Positions 40,616 through 51,681 of a stretch of DNA of 64,000 bases are shown piece by piece; position 1 is the stretch's first letter; the number at the start of each line of letters is the position of its first letter. The notes beneath the pieces were generated by a model, which saw only the letters and a list, made by a program, of their open reading frames with translations, had not been told where the DNA came from and did not search any database. A program made the translations under genes and the position numbers. Source of the stretch: Rugamonas apoptosis (lineage in GTDB: Bacteria > Pseudomonadota > Gammaproteobacteria > Burkholderiales > Burkholderiaceae_D); the NCBI RefSeq assembly GCF_014042355.1, contig NZ_JACEZU010000009.1, forward strand, positions 1 through 64,000, read 5' to 3'.

Positions 40616-40736
40616 ATAGAGGCAACATTTTATACTGTTTCGTTCACGCCATCAAGCTTTATGATAGTGCAACTTCTTACTGTACTCCATGCTGCCTTCC
40701 GGACCAATCTGTCGATCAGTCCGAAGAAGCAAGATC

Positions 40737-41945
40737 TTAAAGCACTTTGGCGATCGCGTCAATAACGATATCGATATTGCGCGAATTCAGGGCCGCCACG
40801 CAGATGCGGCCCGTGTCCACGGCGTAGATCGACTGTGCACGCAGCTTCTCCACTTGTTCCTTGGTCAGGCCCGAGTACGAGAACATGCCGACCTGGTCGC
40901 GCACGAAAGCGAAGTCGTGGCTTGGCGCCTTTTCTTTCAGCTTGGTGACAAAGGCTTCGCGCATTTCCTTGATGCGCACGCGCATGCCGGCCAGCTCCTC
41001 TTCCCACAGCTGGCGCAGGGCTGGCGTGGTCAGCACGGTGGCCACCACCTTGCCGCCGTGCACAGGCGGGTTGGAGTAGTTAGTGCGCACCACGCGCTTC
41101 AGTTGCGACAGCAGACGGGTCGCCTCTTCCGCGCTGGCGGCCATCACACTCAGGGCGCCCACGCGCTCGCCGTACAGCGAGAACGACTTGGAGAACGAGT
41201 TCGAGATCAGCAGCGGGCCGCCGGCGGCAGCGAAGCGACGCACCACGGCGCCGTCTTCAGCGATACCGGAGCCGAAGCCCTGGTAAGCCATGTCCAGGAA
41301 CGGCACCAGGCCGCCAGCCGTCACGGCGGCGATCACTTCATCCCACTGGGCCGACGACAGGTCGGCGCCGGTCGGGTTGTGGCAGCAGGCGTGCAGCAGC
41401 ACGATGGAGCCGCGTGGCATGGCCTTGATGTCGGCCAGCATGCCGGTGAAGTTCACGCCATGGGTGGCGGCATCGTAGTAGCTGTAGTTGTTGACGACGA
41501 AACCGGCGCTCTCGAACAGGGCGCGGTGGTTTTCCCAGCTAGGGTCGCTGATGTAGACCTGGGCGCCTGGTGCGAAGCGCTGCAGGAAGTCGGCGCCGAT
41601 TTTCAGCGCGCCCGTGCCGCCGATGGCTTGCACGGTAACGGCGCGCTTCTCTTGAATCACGGCGCTGTCGGCGCCAAATACCAGTTGCTGGACGGCCTGG
41701 TCGTAGGTGGCCAGACCTTCGATCGGCAGGTAGGTGCGCGGGGTCGGCTGTTCGATCAGCATGGCTTCCGCCTTCTGCACGCACGACAGCAGCGGCACTT
41801 TGCCGTTGTCGTCATAATAGACGCCGACACCGAGGTTGATTTTCGCGGGATTCTGGTCCGCATTGAACGCTTCGGTGATGCCCAGGATAGGGTCGCGTGG
41901 GGCCATGTCGATGGCGCTGAAGAGGCTGGCAGAAGGAGTCGTCAT
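40737..41945 (-). CDS. Aromatic amino acid aminotransferase (class I)
   Basis: A PLP-dependent aminotransferase of 402 residues in the AspC/TyrB family. It transfers the amino group between glutamate and aspartate, phenylalanine or tyrosine. Visible hallmarks are the N-terminal RDPILGITEAFNAD, INLGVGVYYDDNGKVPLL, LLHACCHNPTGADLS, LDMAYQGFGSGI and the PLP lysine in ISNSFSKSFSLYGERVG. The family cannot be split into aspC and tyrB by eye; beta-proteobacterial members next to uvrB are usually called aromatic aminotransferases. It is divergent from uvrB with a 114-base gap. Confidence 0.9.
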   Translation of the reverse strand: MTTPSASLFSAIDMAPRDPILGITEAFNADQNPAKINLGVGVYYDDNGKVPLLSCVQKAEAMLIEQPTPRTYLPIEGLATYDQAVQQLVFGADSAVIQEKRAVTVQAIGGTGALKIGADFLQRFAPGAQVYISDPSWENHRALFESAGFVVNNYSYYDAATHGVNFTGMLADIKAMPRGSIVLLHACCHNPTGADLSSAQWDEVIAAVTAGGLVPFLDMAYQGFGSGIAEDGAVVRRFAAAGGPLLISNSFSKSFSLYGERVGALSVMAASAEEATRLLSQLKRVVRTNYSNPPVHGGKVVATVLTTPALRQLWEEELAGMRVRIKEMREAFVTKLKEKAPSHDFAFVRDQVGMFSYSGLTKEQVEKLRAQSIYAVDTGRICVAALNSRNIDIVIDAIAKVL

Positions 41946-42059
41946 GATAAGATTGATGTCGTTTGGAAGCGGTTCGCGGCGGATTCAGCCGGCGGCTCCG
42001 AATTAAATAAAGTGCTTCAGGCCGCTGACAGGCCATTATTCTATCAAAGGTCTGAAAAG

Positions 42060-44147
<2,088 letters not shown>

Positions 44148-44153
44148 GCGAAT

Positions 44154-44222
44154 TTGGGGACGTAACACATTTATGAGGCCATAATTGTGTTACGTCCCCA
44201 ATTTCTGTGTGTGTTACGTCCC
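44154..44222. repeat. REP-like palindromic repeat, three arms (GGGGACGTAACACA family)
   Basis: TTGGGGACGTAACACA (44154-44169) and its exact reverse complement (44186-44201) form a hairpin with a 16-base loop; a third arm TGTGTTACGTCCC follows at 44210-44222. The same arms recur at 62551-62592. Position between converging genes and strict palindromy are typical of REP/BIME elements. Confidence 0.8.
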
Positions 44223-44235
44223 AAATTTTTTGGCG

Positions 44236-44832
44236 TTACAGCGTCTTGATGAACTCGCGCACGCCGCCCAGCAGCATTTCGATCGACATGGCCGTCAGGA
44301 TCAGGCCCATCAAACGCTCGAAGGCCGTCATCACTTGCGAGCCCAAGGCCTTCTGCAATTTTTCCGCGCTCAGGAACACGGACAGCCACACCACGCCCAC
44401 GGCGCCCAGCGCGGCCACGTGCACCAGCACTTCGCCCGTGCTCTCGCGCGAGAACAGCAACACCGTGGCCAGCGCGGACGGGCCGGCCAGCGCGGGGATG
44501 GCCAGCGGTACGATGAACGGCTCCCCTCCTTCCGTCTTGCCCATCACGCCATCGGGATGGGGAAAGATCATGCGAATCGCGATCAACAGCAGGATCACGC
44601 TGCCGCCGATGCGCAGCGACACTTCCGACAACTGCAAGGCGGACAGGAAGTGGCGGCCGAAGAACATGAAGATCAGCAGCACGGCGAACGCGATCGCACA
44701 TTCGCGCACGACGATGCGGGGCCGGCGCGCCGGCGCCACGGGATTGAGCGCGGCGGCGAACAGGGGCACGTTACCGAACGGGTCGGTCACGAGTAACAGC
44801 AGGATAAAGGTCTGGAAAAAATTCTGGGTCAT
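44236..44832 (-). CDS. MarC/UPF0056 family inner-membrane protein
   Basis: A 198-residue six-helix membrane protein of the MarC family. The N-terminal TFILLLLVTDPFGNVPLF and the central PLAIPALAGPSALATVLLF are the two internally related family motifs (DP.GN.P; P.A.P...GP). No transport substrate is established; the old link to antibiotic resistance was withdrawn for E. coli MarC. ATG 44832 is used. It ends just beyond the REP-like element behind uvrB. Confidence 0.88.
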   Translation of the reverse strand: MTQNFFQTFILLLLVTDPFGNVPLFAAALNPVAPARRPRIVVRECAIAFAVLLIFMFFGRHFLSALQLSEVSLRIGGSVILLLIAIRMIFPHPDGVMGKTEGGEPFIVPLAIPALAGPSALATVLLFSRESTGEVLVHVAALGAVGVVWLSVFLSAEKLQKALGSQVMTAFERLMGLILTAMSIEMLLGGVREFIKTL

Positions 44833-44913
44833 CAAGCGCTTTCATACGGTAGCCGGTTGGCGGCTCTATCGTACATGGATTGTGATGGATGGTAACAATA
44901 AGAGATTCGAAAA

Positions 44914-44936
44914 AAAAGCGGCCGAAGCCGCTTTTT
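44914..44936. terminator. Terminator of the purA-phosphoribosyltransferase operon
   Basis: GCGGC (44918-44922), a CGAA loop (TTCG when read on the minus strand), and GCCGC (44927-44931), flanked by A7 and T5. On the minus strand a U8 run follows. It lies 18 bases after the phosphoribosyltransferase stop. Confidence 0.9.
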
Positions 44937-44953
44937 GGGGAAGACCGGACCGC

Positions 44954-45499
44954 TTAGGCCGTCTTTTCATCCTTCTTGATCCACGCCGCCAGCTGGTGCG
45001 GACGCAGGCCGTCGTAGTCTTCGAACGGCTGGTGGATCCACGGGTTGTGCGGCAGTTCTTCCATCTGGTAGTCCGGCTTGAAGGCCGAGCTGCCCTTGGT
45101 CCAGATCACGGCCGTCTTCACCTCGGTCACACCGTCGAAGTTATTCTTCAGGTGGTCGATCACCTTCATCAGGGTCACGCCCGAATCAGCCAGGTCGTCC
45201 ACCAGCAGGATGCGGCCTTGCAGCGGGCCCTTGGTCATCGTCATGTACTTGGCGATGTCCAGGTCACCCTGCACGGTGCCCTTCTCGGCACGGTAGGAAC
45301 TGGTCGACAGGATCGCCAGCGGCACGTCGAAAATGCGCGAGAACATGTCGCCGGGACGTACGCCGCCACGGGCCAGGCACAGCACCTGGTCGAATTTCCA
45401 GCCCGACTCATGCACCTTGAGCGCCAGACGCTCGATCAGGCGATGGTATTCATCCCAGGACACCCAGAGATGCTTGTCGTTCGATTGTGGGGTGGTCAA
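44954..45499 (-). CDS. Phosphoribosyltransferase (purine salvage type)
   Basis: A 181-residue type I phosphoribosyltransferase. The PRPP loop is RILLVDDLADSGVTLMKVIDHL, and VLCLARGGVRPGDMFSRIFDVPLAI is the N-terminal PPi-loop region. The length and C-terminal hood (NPWIHQPFEDYDGLRPHQLAAW) suit a hypoxanthine- or xanthine-type enzyme, and it follows purA by 29 bases, so purine salvage is likely. The start codon is TTG 45499, with GAGGAG about nine bases before it; no ATG is available nearby. It is the last gene of the operon, before a strong terminator. Confidence 0.88.
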   Translation of the reverse strand: MTTPQSNDKHLWVSWDEYHRLIERLALKVHESGWKFDQVLCLARGGVRPGDMFSRIFDVPLAILSTSSYRAEKGTVQGDLDIAKYMTMTKGPLQGRILLVDDLADSGVTLMKVIDHLKNNFDGVTEVKTAVIWTKGSSAFKPDYQMEELPHNPWIHQPFEDYDGLRPHQLAAWIKKDEKTA

Positions 45500-45528
45500 G
45501 ATGATAACTCCTCAGTTTGTTGCTTGAA

Positions 45529-46842
45529 TTACTCGAACGGGTGGCGCAGCACGATCGTTTCTTCGCGATCGGGACCGGTCGACACCATGTCGACCGGCAC
45601 GCCGACCAACTCTTCGATTCGTTTGATGTAGTTGCGCGCGGCGGCCGGCAGCGCTGCCAGCGACTTGGCGCCGACCGTGCTTTCCGTCCAGCCCGGCATT
45701 TCTTCGTAGACGGGCACGCAGCGCGCCGCTTCTTCCGCGCCGGACGGGAAGATGTCCACTGGCTGGCCATCCACCGTGTAGCCGGTGCACAGCTTGAGCG
45801 ATTCCAGGCCGTCCAGCACGTCCAGCTTGGTCAGGCACATGCCCGTCACGCCGTTGATCTGCACCGAGCGGCGCAGCAGGGCCGCGTCGAACCAGCCGCA
45901 ACGGCGGGCACGGCCCGTCACGGTGCCGAACTCGTGGCCCACTTGCGCCAGGTGGTGGCCCACGCCGGCGTCCGTTGGCAGTTCCGAAGGGAACGGGCCG
46001 GAACCAACGCGGGTGGTGTAGGCCTTGGTGATGCCCATGATGTAGTGCAGCATGCCAGGACCGACACCGGCGCCAGCGGCCGCGTTACCGGCCACGCAGT
46101 TGGACGAAGTGACGAACGGATAGGTGCCGTGGTCCACGTCCAGCAGCGAACCTTGCGCGCCTTCGAACAGCAGGTTGGCGCCGGCCTTGTGGGCCTTGTA
46201 CAGCGCGCTCGACACGTCGGTCACCATCGGGCGCAGGCGTGGCACGTAGGCCAGCGCGTCGTCCAGGGTCTTCTGGTAGTCGACCTTCGGCGCCTTCAGA
46301 TAGTGCTCCAGCACGAAGTTGTGGTAGTCCAGGTTCTCGGCCAGCTTTTCCGACAGGCGCTTTTCGTTCAGCAGGTCGGCGATGCGGATGGCGCGGCGCG
46401 CCACCTTGTCTTCGTAGGCCGGGCCGATACCCTTGCCGGTGGTGCCGATCTTGGCGGCGCCGCGGGCCGCTTCACGGGCCGCATCCAGCGCTGCGTGGTA
46501 AGGCAGGATCACGGGAGCCGCGTCCGACACCTTCAGGCGCGACGCCACTTCCACGCCGACCGCTTCCAGCTTGTCGATCTCGCGCAGCACGTCCGGCACC
46601 GACACCACCACACCGTTACCGATGTAGCAGGCCACGCCTGGGCGCATGATGCCCGACGGGATCAGCTGCAGCGCCGTCTTCACGCCGCCGATGACCAGCG
46701 TATGGCCGGCGTTGTGGCCGCCCTGGAAGCGCACCACACCTTGTGCATGATCGGTCAACCAGTCGACGATCTTGCCTTTACCTTCATCGCCCCATTGGGT
46801 GCCGATGACAACGACGTTCTTTGCCATATTTTTCTTTGACAT
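45529..46842 (-). CDS. purA: Adenylosuccinate synthetase
   Basis: A 437-residue enzyme that condenses IMP and aspartate with GTP to adenylosuccinate, the first committed step to AMP. GTQWGDEGKGKIVDWL holds the GTP loop and catalytic Asp. NAGHTLVIGG, GPCYEDK-like GPAYEDKVARRAIR and the C-terminal VGVPVDMVSTGPDREETI are also standard. ATG 46842 follows AGGTTAGTGTG; an internal ATG at 46827 is possible. It lies four bases downstream of hisZ, as usual in Burkholderiales. Confidence 0.97.
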   Translation of the reverse strand: MSKKNMAKNVVVIGTQWGDEGKGKIVDWLTDHAQGVVRFQGGHNAGHTLVIGGVKTALQLIPSGIMRPGVACYIGNGVVVSVPDVLREIDKLEAVGVEVASRLKVSDAAPVILPYHAALDAAREAARGAAKIGTTGKGIGPAYEDKVARRAIRIADLLNEKRLSEKLAENLDYHNFVLEHYLKAPKVDYQKTLDDALAYVPRLRPMVTDVSSALYKAHKAGANLLFEGAQGSLLDVDHGTYPFVTSSNCVAGNAAAGAGVGPGMLHYIMGITKAYTTRVGSGPFPSELPTDAGVGHHLAQVGHEFGTVTGRARRCGWFDAALLRRSVQINGVTGMCLTKLDVLDGLESLKLCTGYTVDGQPVDIFPSGAEEAARCVPVYEEMPGWTESTVGAKSLAALPAAARNYIKRIEELVGVPVDMVSTGPDREETIVLRHPFE

Positions 46843-46846
46843 CACA

Positions 46847-48007
46847 CTAACCTAAGTTTTTAAGAATCCAGCTACTACCATCATCGTCGAGCACCAGCGC
46901 ACGGTCGCACTCGAACTCGTCCTGTTCATTGCTGTGACCCGGCATGGACTGGATCACCACTTCACCGGCCTTGCGCAGCTCGGCGATTTTCTCTTTCAGC
47001 TCCGGCGCGTTACCCCACGGTGCGCGGATCGAATGTTTGCGTTCGGCCGTCGGCAACAGACGGGCCAGCTCGCGCAAGTCGAGCGAGAAGCCGGTCGCGG
47101 GACGGGCCCGGCCAAAGGCTTCGCCGACGTGGTCGTAACGGCCGCCACGGGCCACCGCGTTGGGCAGGCCCGGCACGTACAGCGCGAACATGGCACCGCT
47201 CTCGTACTGGTAGCCGCGCAGGTCGGCCAGGTCGATCGCCACTTCCGCGCGGCCGATGGCCGAACCGGCCAGCGCGGCCAGTTCCGACAGCGCCTTGGCG
47301 ATGCCAGGCAGGTCGGGCAGCACGTCGCGCGCCTTCTTGAGTACTTCGATGTCGCCATACAGGTTGGGCAGCGCCAGCAGCGCGTCGCGCACCATGGGCG
47401 AATAATTGGCCGTCAGGTCGCGCAGGCCGGGCATGTCCTTGGCGCGCAGCAGCAGGTACAGGGCCGCCTCGTCGCGCAGGGCCGCCGTGTCGCCCACGAT
47501 CAGCGCGCGCAGCACGCCCACGTGGGACAGGTCCAGCCGCACGTCGTTGAAGCCGGCCATGGACAGCGAGGCCAGCGCCAGTTCCTGGATCTCGGCGTCC
47601 GCTTCCAGGCCGGCGTGGCCGTAGATTTCGGCGCCGATCTGCAGCGGCTCGCGGGTGGCGTGCAGGCCCGACGGACGGGTATGCAGCACGCTGCCGGCGT
47701 AGCACAGCCGGGTGACGGAGGCGCGGTTGAGCAGGTGGGCGTCGATGCGCGCCACCTGGGTCGTCATGTCGGCCCGCAGGCCCAGCATGCGGCCGGAAAT
47801 CTGGTCCACCAGCTTGAAGGTGCGCAGGTCGGTATCCTGGCCGGCGCCGGTCAGCAGCGACTCCAGGTATTCGAGCAGCGGCGGCATCACCAGTTCATAT
47901 CCGTACAGACGGAAATTATCCAGCATCAGACGACGCAGTTCTTCAATCTTGCGTGCTTCCGACGGCAGGACGTCGGCGATATTCTCGGGCAAAAGCCAAT
48001 TCGGCAT
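46847..48007 (-). CDS. hisZ: ATP phosphoribosyltransferase regulatory subunit
   Basis: A 386-residue HisRS paralogue that forms the active complex with short-form HisG for the first step of histidine synthesis. It opens with PNWLLPENIADVLPSEARKIE, keeps the HisRS-like ELVMPPLLEYLESLL and the motif 2 region (VLHTRPSGLHATREPLQIGAEIYG), but lacks the aminoacylation residues and the anticodon domain. ATG 48007 is preferred over TTG 48043. It lies between hflC and purA, the standard place. A hairpin with a U-rich tail separates it from hflC. Confidence 0.95.
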   Translation of the reverse strand: MPNWLLPENIADVLPSEARKIEELRRLMLDNFRLYGYELVMPPLLEYLESLLTGAGQDTDLRTFKLVDQISGRMLGLRADMTTQVARIDAHLLNRASVTRLCYAGSVLHTRPSGLHATREPLQIGAEIYGHAGLEADAEIQELALASLSMAGFNDVRLDLSHVGVLRALIVGDTAALRDEAALYLLLRAKDMPGLRDLTANYSPMVRDALLALPNLYGDIEVLKKARDVLPDLPGIAKALSELAALAGSAIGRAEVAIDLADLRGYQYESGAMFALYVPGLPNAVARGGRYDHVGEAFGRARPATGFSLDLRELARLLPTAERKHSIRAPWGNAPELKEKIAELRKAGEVVIQSMPGHSNEQDEFECDRALVLDDDGSSWILKNLG

Positions 48008-48137
48008 GGGAAACTGGATACGGAAGTTAAGAAATTTGAACAACGTGGCGCCATCGCGCAGCCATCAGGCGCAGGGCCGAACCTGATATTTTACGCGAAA
48101 ATGCGCCACGGAAGGTGGAAAATCGTGCCACGGACGG

Positions 48138-48182
48138 GCAAAAGCAAAGCCGGCCGGGTGGCAGCGCGCCACGCCGGCCGGC
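48138..48182 (-). terminator. Strong hairpin between hflC and hisZ, possible terminator
   Basis: GCCGGCCGGGTGGC (48149-48162) pairs with GCCAC.CCGGCCGGC (48168-48182) with one bulged base. Read on the minus strand the stem is followed by TTTGCTTTTG, a broken U-run. It could end part of the hfq-hflC transcripts before hisZ-purA. Confidence 0.6.
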
Positions 48183-48194
48183 CCCGCCGCCGTG

Positions 48195-49100
48195 TTACTT
48201 CTTGCCGGCCGGGGCCGCCGAAGCGCCCGAACCCTTGAAATACTTGAAGAAGTCGGAATTGGAATCGATCACCATCACGTCGCCGTGATTCTTGAAGGTG
48301 GCGCGATACGCTTCCAGGCTGCGGTAGAACTTGTAGAACTCGGGGTTCTTGCCAAACGCTTCGGCATAGATCTGCGACGCCTTGGCATCGCCCTCGCCGC
48401 GGATGCTCTCGGCCTGGCGATAGGCTTCGGCCAGGATCACGGTGCGCTGCTTGTCGGCGTCGGCGCGGATTTTTTCCGAATCGGCGGAACCGGTGGAACG
48501 CAGTTCGTTGGCCACCCGCACCCGTTCGGCCTTCATGCGGTCGTACACGGAGTTGTTGATCTGCTCCACGTAGTCCACCCGCTTCAGGCGCACGTCGATG
48601 ATCTCGACGCCGATCTGCGTAGCCTCGGTCACGACCTTGGTGCGGATCGCTTCCATCACCTGGCCGCGCTGGCCGGAGATCACTTCACGCACGGTGTGCT
48701 TGGTGATCTCGTCGTTCAACGCCGCCTTGACGATCTGCGACATGCGGTCGCGCGCGCGGCCCTCATCGCCGCCGAAGCTGACGAAATACTTCTTGGGCTG
48801 GTCCTCGCCACGGCCGATGCGCCATTTGACGAAGGTGTCGACCAGGATGTTCATCTTCTCGGCCGTGATGAAGCGCTCGGCGTCGGGCGACTCGATGGTC
48901 ATGATGCGGTTATCCAGGTACAGCACGTTCTGGAACGGCGGCGGCAACTTGAAGTGCAGGCCCGGCGTGCGGATCACTTCCTTCACTTCACCCAGCGCGA
49001 ACACGATGGCATAACGGCGCTGGTCGACCACGAACATGGTGGACGACAGCAGCATCAGGGCGATGAAACCGCCCACAACGAAAGTAACGATACGATTCAT
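48195..49100 (-). CDS. hflC: HflC, SPFH-domain regulator of FtsH
   Basis: A 301-residue inner-membrane protein with one N-terminal helix (RIVTFVVGGFIALMLLSSTMFVV) and a periplasmic SPFH/band 7 domain (VVDQRRYAIVFALGEVKEVI; GLHFKLPPPFQNVLYLDNRI; VKWRI). With HflK it forms the cage around the FtsH protease. The start overlaps the stop of hflK by one base (TAATG), so translation is coupled. Confidence 0.96.
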   Translation of the reverse strand: MNRIVTFVVGGFIALMLLSSTMFVVDQRRYAIVFALGEVKEVIRTPGLHFKLPPPFQNVLYLDNRIMTIESPDAERFITAEKMNILVDTFVKWRIGRGEDQPKKYFVSFGGDEGRARDRMSQIVKAALNDEITKHTVREVISGQRGQVMEAIRTKVVTEATQIGVEIIDVRLKRVDYVEQINNSVYDRMKAERVRVANELRSTGSADSEKIRADADKQRTVILAEAYRQAESIRGEGDAKASQIYAEAFGKNPEFYKFYRSLEAYRATFKNHGDVMVIDSNSDFFKYFKGSGASAAPAGKK

Positions 49101-50410
49101 TAACGGCCCTCCCGTTCACGTGACGACTCGCGCGAACGGCTGTCGCGCTGACGGGTCATTTCCACCGTCGGCAGCATGTCGGCTGGCGTCGACGCGGCTG
49201 GCGCGGGCGCCGGCGCCGGCGCTCCCGCCGCCGCCTTGGCTGCCGCCGCGGCGGCATCGCTGGCCGCCGCCTGGGCGATCAGCTTGTCGAGCGGCAGATA
49301 CAGCAGGTTGCTGCCGGATTTGGCATCCACCATCACCTTGCTGGCGCTGGAGAAGATCTGCTGCATGGTTTCCAGGTACATGCGGTCGCGCGTGACGCCC
49401 GGCGCCTTCTGGTATTCGGCCAGCACCTGCTTGAAGCGGGCCGCGTTACCGGTCGCGTTCTCGCTGACGGTGGCACTGTAGGCTTCCGCTTCCTGCACCA
49501 GGCGGAACGCGGCGCCGCGCGCCTTCGGAATCACGTCGTTGGCGTAAGCCTGGCCTTCGTTCTTCTGGCGTTCGCGGTCCTGGCCAGCCTTGACGGCGTC
49601 GTCGAACGCGCCCTGCACCTGCTCCGGCGGTTGCACGCCCTGCATGGTGACGTTGGTGATCTGGGCGCCGGTGGCGTAGCGGTCCAGCACATGCTGCATC
49701 AGCTGCTGGGTTTCGAACGCCACCTTCTCACGGCCTTCATACAGCACGAAGTCCATCTTGCTCTTGCCGACCACTTCGCGGATGGCCGTCTCGGCCACCT
49801 GGCGCACGGTTTCCTCGGGGTCGGCGTTGTTGAACTGCCAGGCCACCGGGTCTTTCAGCGTGTACTGCACGGCGAACTGGATGTCGATGATGTTCTCGTC
49901 GTCGGTCAGCATCAGCGCCTCGCGCGCCTGCTTGTTCTTGACGTTGCCGCGATAACCCACTTCCACCGTGCGCACTTGCGACACCTTGACCGTCTCGTCG
50001 CTCTGGAACGGATACGGCCAGCGCCAGTTGAAGCCGGCCGGCGTGGTGTGGCTGAATTTACCGAAGGTGAGCACGACGCCGGTCTGGCCTTCCTGCACGA
50101 TGAAGGAGCCGGAGGCGAGCCAGATCAGGCCCACCACCGCGCCCACGGCGCCTGCCGTGATGCCCGCGCCCTTCATGTCGGGCCGGGGGCCGGACGGCGT
50201 ACCGCCGCCGTCAGGGCCTTTTTTCTGGCCGAAGAAGGCGTTCAGGCGCTGGTTGAAATCGCGCCATAGCTGATCCAGGTCGGGCGGCCCGTCGCCGGGC
50301 TTGTTGCCCTCCTGGGCGTGGCGGTTGCCGTCCTTCTTGTCAGCGCCCCAGCGGGGATCGTTGAGCGAGAGTTTCAGGCCCAGTCGTTGCATGAGAGTGG
50401 AGACACGCAT
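49100..50410 (-). CDS. hflK: HflK, SPFH-domain regulator of FtsH
   Basis: A 436-residue partner of HflC. A Gly/Pro-rich cytoplasmic N-terminus (residues 1-75), a helix near GAVGAVVGLIWLASGSF and the SPFH domain (IVQEGQTGVVLTFGKFSHTT; FNWRWPYPFQSDETVKVSQVRTVEVG) follow in order. The C-terminal tail is Ala/Pro-rich and ends in an RDSRSRESSREREGR tract, a very charged end that is variable in the family. It is two bases downstream of hflX. Confidence 0.95.
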   Translation of the reverse strand: MRVSTLMQRLGLKLSLNDPRWGADKKDGNRHAQEGNKPGDGPPDLDQLWRDFNQRLNAFFGQKKGPDGGGTPSGPRPDMKGAGITAGAVGAVVGLIWLASGSFIVQEGQTGVVLTFGKFSHTTPAGFNWRWPYPFQSDETVKVSQVRTVEVGYRGNVKNKQAREALMLTDDENIIDIQFAVQYTLKDPVAWQFNNADPEETVRQVAETAIREVVGKSKMDFVLYEGREKVAFETQQLMQHVLDRYATGAQITNVTMQGVQPPEQVQGAFDDAVKAGQDRERQKNEGQAYANDVIPKARGAAFRLVQEAEAYSATVSENATGNAARFKQVLAEYQKAPGVTRDRMYLETMQQIFSSASKVMVDAKSGSNLLYLPLDKLIAQAAASDAAAAAAKAAAGAPAPAPAPAASTPADMLPTVEMTRQRDSRSRESSREREGR

Positions 50411-50412
50411 AC

Positions 50413-51639
50413 TTAATGTGATCCGACATGAGTGATGGTTGGTGTTTTGCCTGGTTCGCCGTCATCGGCGGCCAGGGTGTCGTCGTCCTGCAGATCCGCT
50501 TCATCGTCGGCATCATCGCCATAGCCAGAGTCTTCGCCCTCGTAGCGCGGGCGCGGTGGCCGCGCGCCAGGCGCGGCCTGGGCCCATTCCACGATGGATG
50601 CGCGCAGCAGATCGAGACCGGCGCCGGTGCGGGCGCTGATGAAGACGCGGGAAATCTTATCGTATTCATCACGCTCGATGGACGGCTCCAGCCCCGCCGC
50701 GTCGATCTTGTTCCAGACCAGAATCTGGGGAATATGATCGGCGCCGATTTCCTTGAGCACCAGGTTGACCTGCTCGATCTGCTCCATGCGCACGGGCGAC
50801 GATGCATCGACCACGTGCAGCAGCAGGTCGGCGTGGATGGTTTCCTCCAGCGTGGCGCGGAATGCCGCCACCAGCTGGTGCGGCAGCTCGCGCACGAAAC
50901 CGACCGTGTCTGAAATGACGACCTGCCCCACATCCTCGCCCAGATAGACGCGGCGCGACGTGGTGTCGAGCGTGGCGAACAACTGGTCGGCCACATACAC
51001 GCCGGCCTTGGTGACGGCGTTGAACAGGGTCGACTTGCCGGCGTTGGTGTAGCCGACCAGCGAGACGGAGAAGGTCTGGCTGCGCCCGCGCGCGCGGCGC
51101 TGGGTGTCGTGCTGCTTGCGCAGCTTGTCGAGCCGGGCCCGCAGCGCTTTCACGCGTTCGCCGATCAGGCGGCGGTCCGTCTCGAGCTGGGTTTCACCGG
51201 GGCCGCGCAGGCCGATACCGCCCTTTTGCCGTTCCAGGTGAGTCCAGCCGCGGATCAGGCGCGTGGCCAGGTGCTGCAGCTGTGCCAGTTCCACTTGCAG
51301 CTTGCCCTCGTGGCTCTTGGCGCGCTGCGCGAAGATATCGAGAATCAAACTGGTGCGGTCCAGCACCCGGACGTTGAGGCGTTTTTCCAGGTTGCGCTGC
51401 TGGGCGGGCGACAGGGCATGGTTGAAGATGACGATCTCGATCTGGTGATCGAGCACGGCGTCGCCGATTTCGTCGGCCTTGCCGCTGCCGACGAAATAGG
51501 CCGCGTCAGGACTGGAGCGCTTGGCCGTGATGGTCGTGACGGGGTCAGCCCCCGCCGACCGGGCCAGCAGCTGCAGTTCCTCGACGCTGGCGGCAAAGTC
51601 GCCCTGACCGAAGTCGATACCGACTAAAGCGGCGCGCAT
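50413..51639 (-). CDS. hflX: Ribosome-associated GTPase HflX
   Basis: A 408-residue GTPase that rescues stalled or heat-damaged 70S ribosomes by splitting them. The N-terminal domain (residues 1-170) includes the HflX signature GWTHLERQKGGIGLRGPGETQLETDRRLI. The G domain has GYTNAGKSTLFN (G1), DTVGFVRELPHQL (G3) and VWNKID (G4). The C-terminal tail (355-408) is acidic (GEDSGYGDDADDEADLQDDD). It lies 42 bases after hfq, in the conserved hfq-hflX-hflKC order. Confidence 0.96.
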   Translation of the reverse strand: MRAALVGIDFGQGDFAASVEELQLLARSAGADPVTTITAKRSSPDAAYFVGSGKADEIGDAVLDHQIEIVIFNHALSPAQQRNLEKRLNVRVLDRTSLILDIFAQRAKSHEGKLQVELAQLQHLATRLIRGWTHLERQKGGIGLRGPGETQLETDRRLIGERVKALRARLDKLRKQHDTQRRARGRSQTFSVSLVGYTNAGKSTLFNAVTKAGVYVADQLFATLDTTSRRVYLGEDVGQVVISDTVGFVRELPHQLVAAFRATLEETIHADLLLHVVDASSPVRMEQIEQVNLVLKEIGADHIPQILVWNKIDAAGLEPSIERDEYDKISRVFISARTGAGLDLLRASIVEWAQAAPGARPPRPRYEGEDSGYGDDADDEADLQDDDTLAADDGEPGKTPTITHVGSH

Positions 51640-51681
51640 ACGGCGGTCAGGCGAGTGGGCGGGAAACGATGTGGCAAGCGT

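Noticed and set aside
40689..42059. Upstream extension of uvrB to a 1152-residue frame
   Set aside because: The extra 457 residues are antisense to the aromatic aminotransferase gene, and known UvrB proteins start at the position used here.
41946..42059. LexA box before uvrB
   Set aside because: uvrB is SOS-regulated in E. coli, so the gap was checked, but no CTGT-N8-ACAG pattern is visible.
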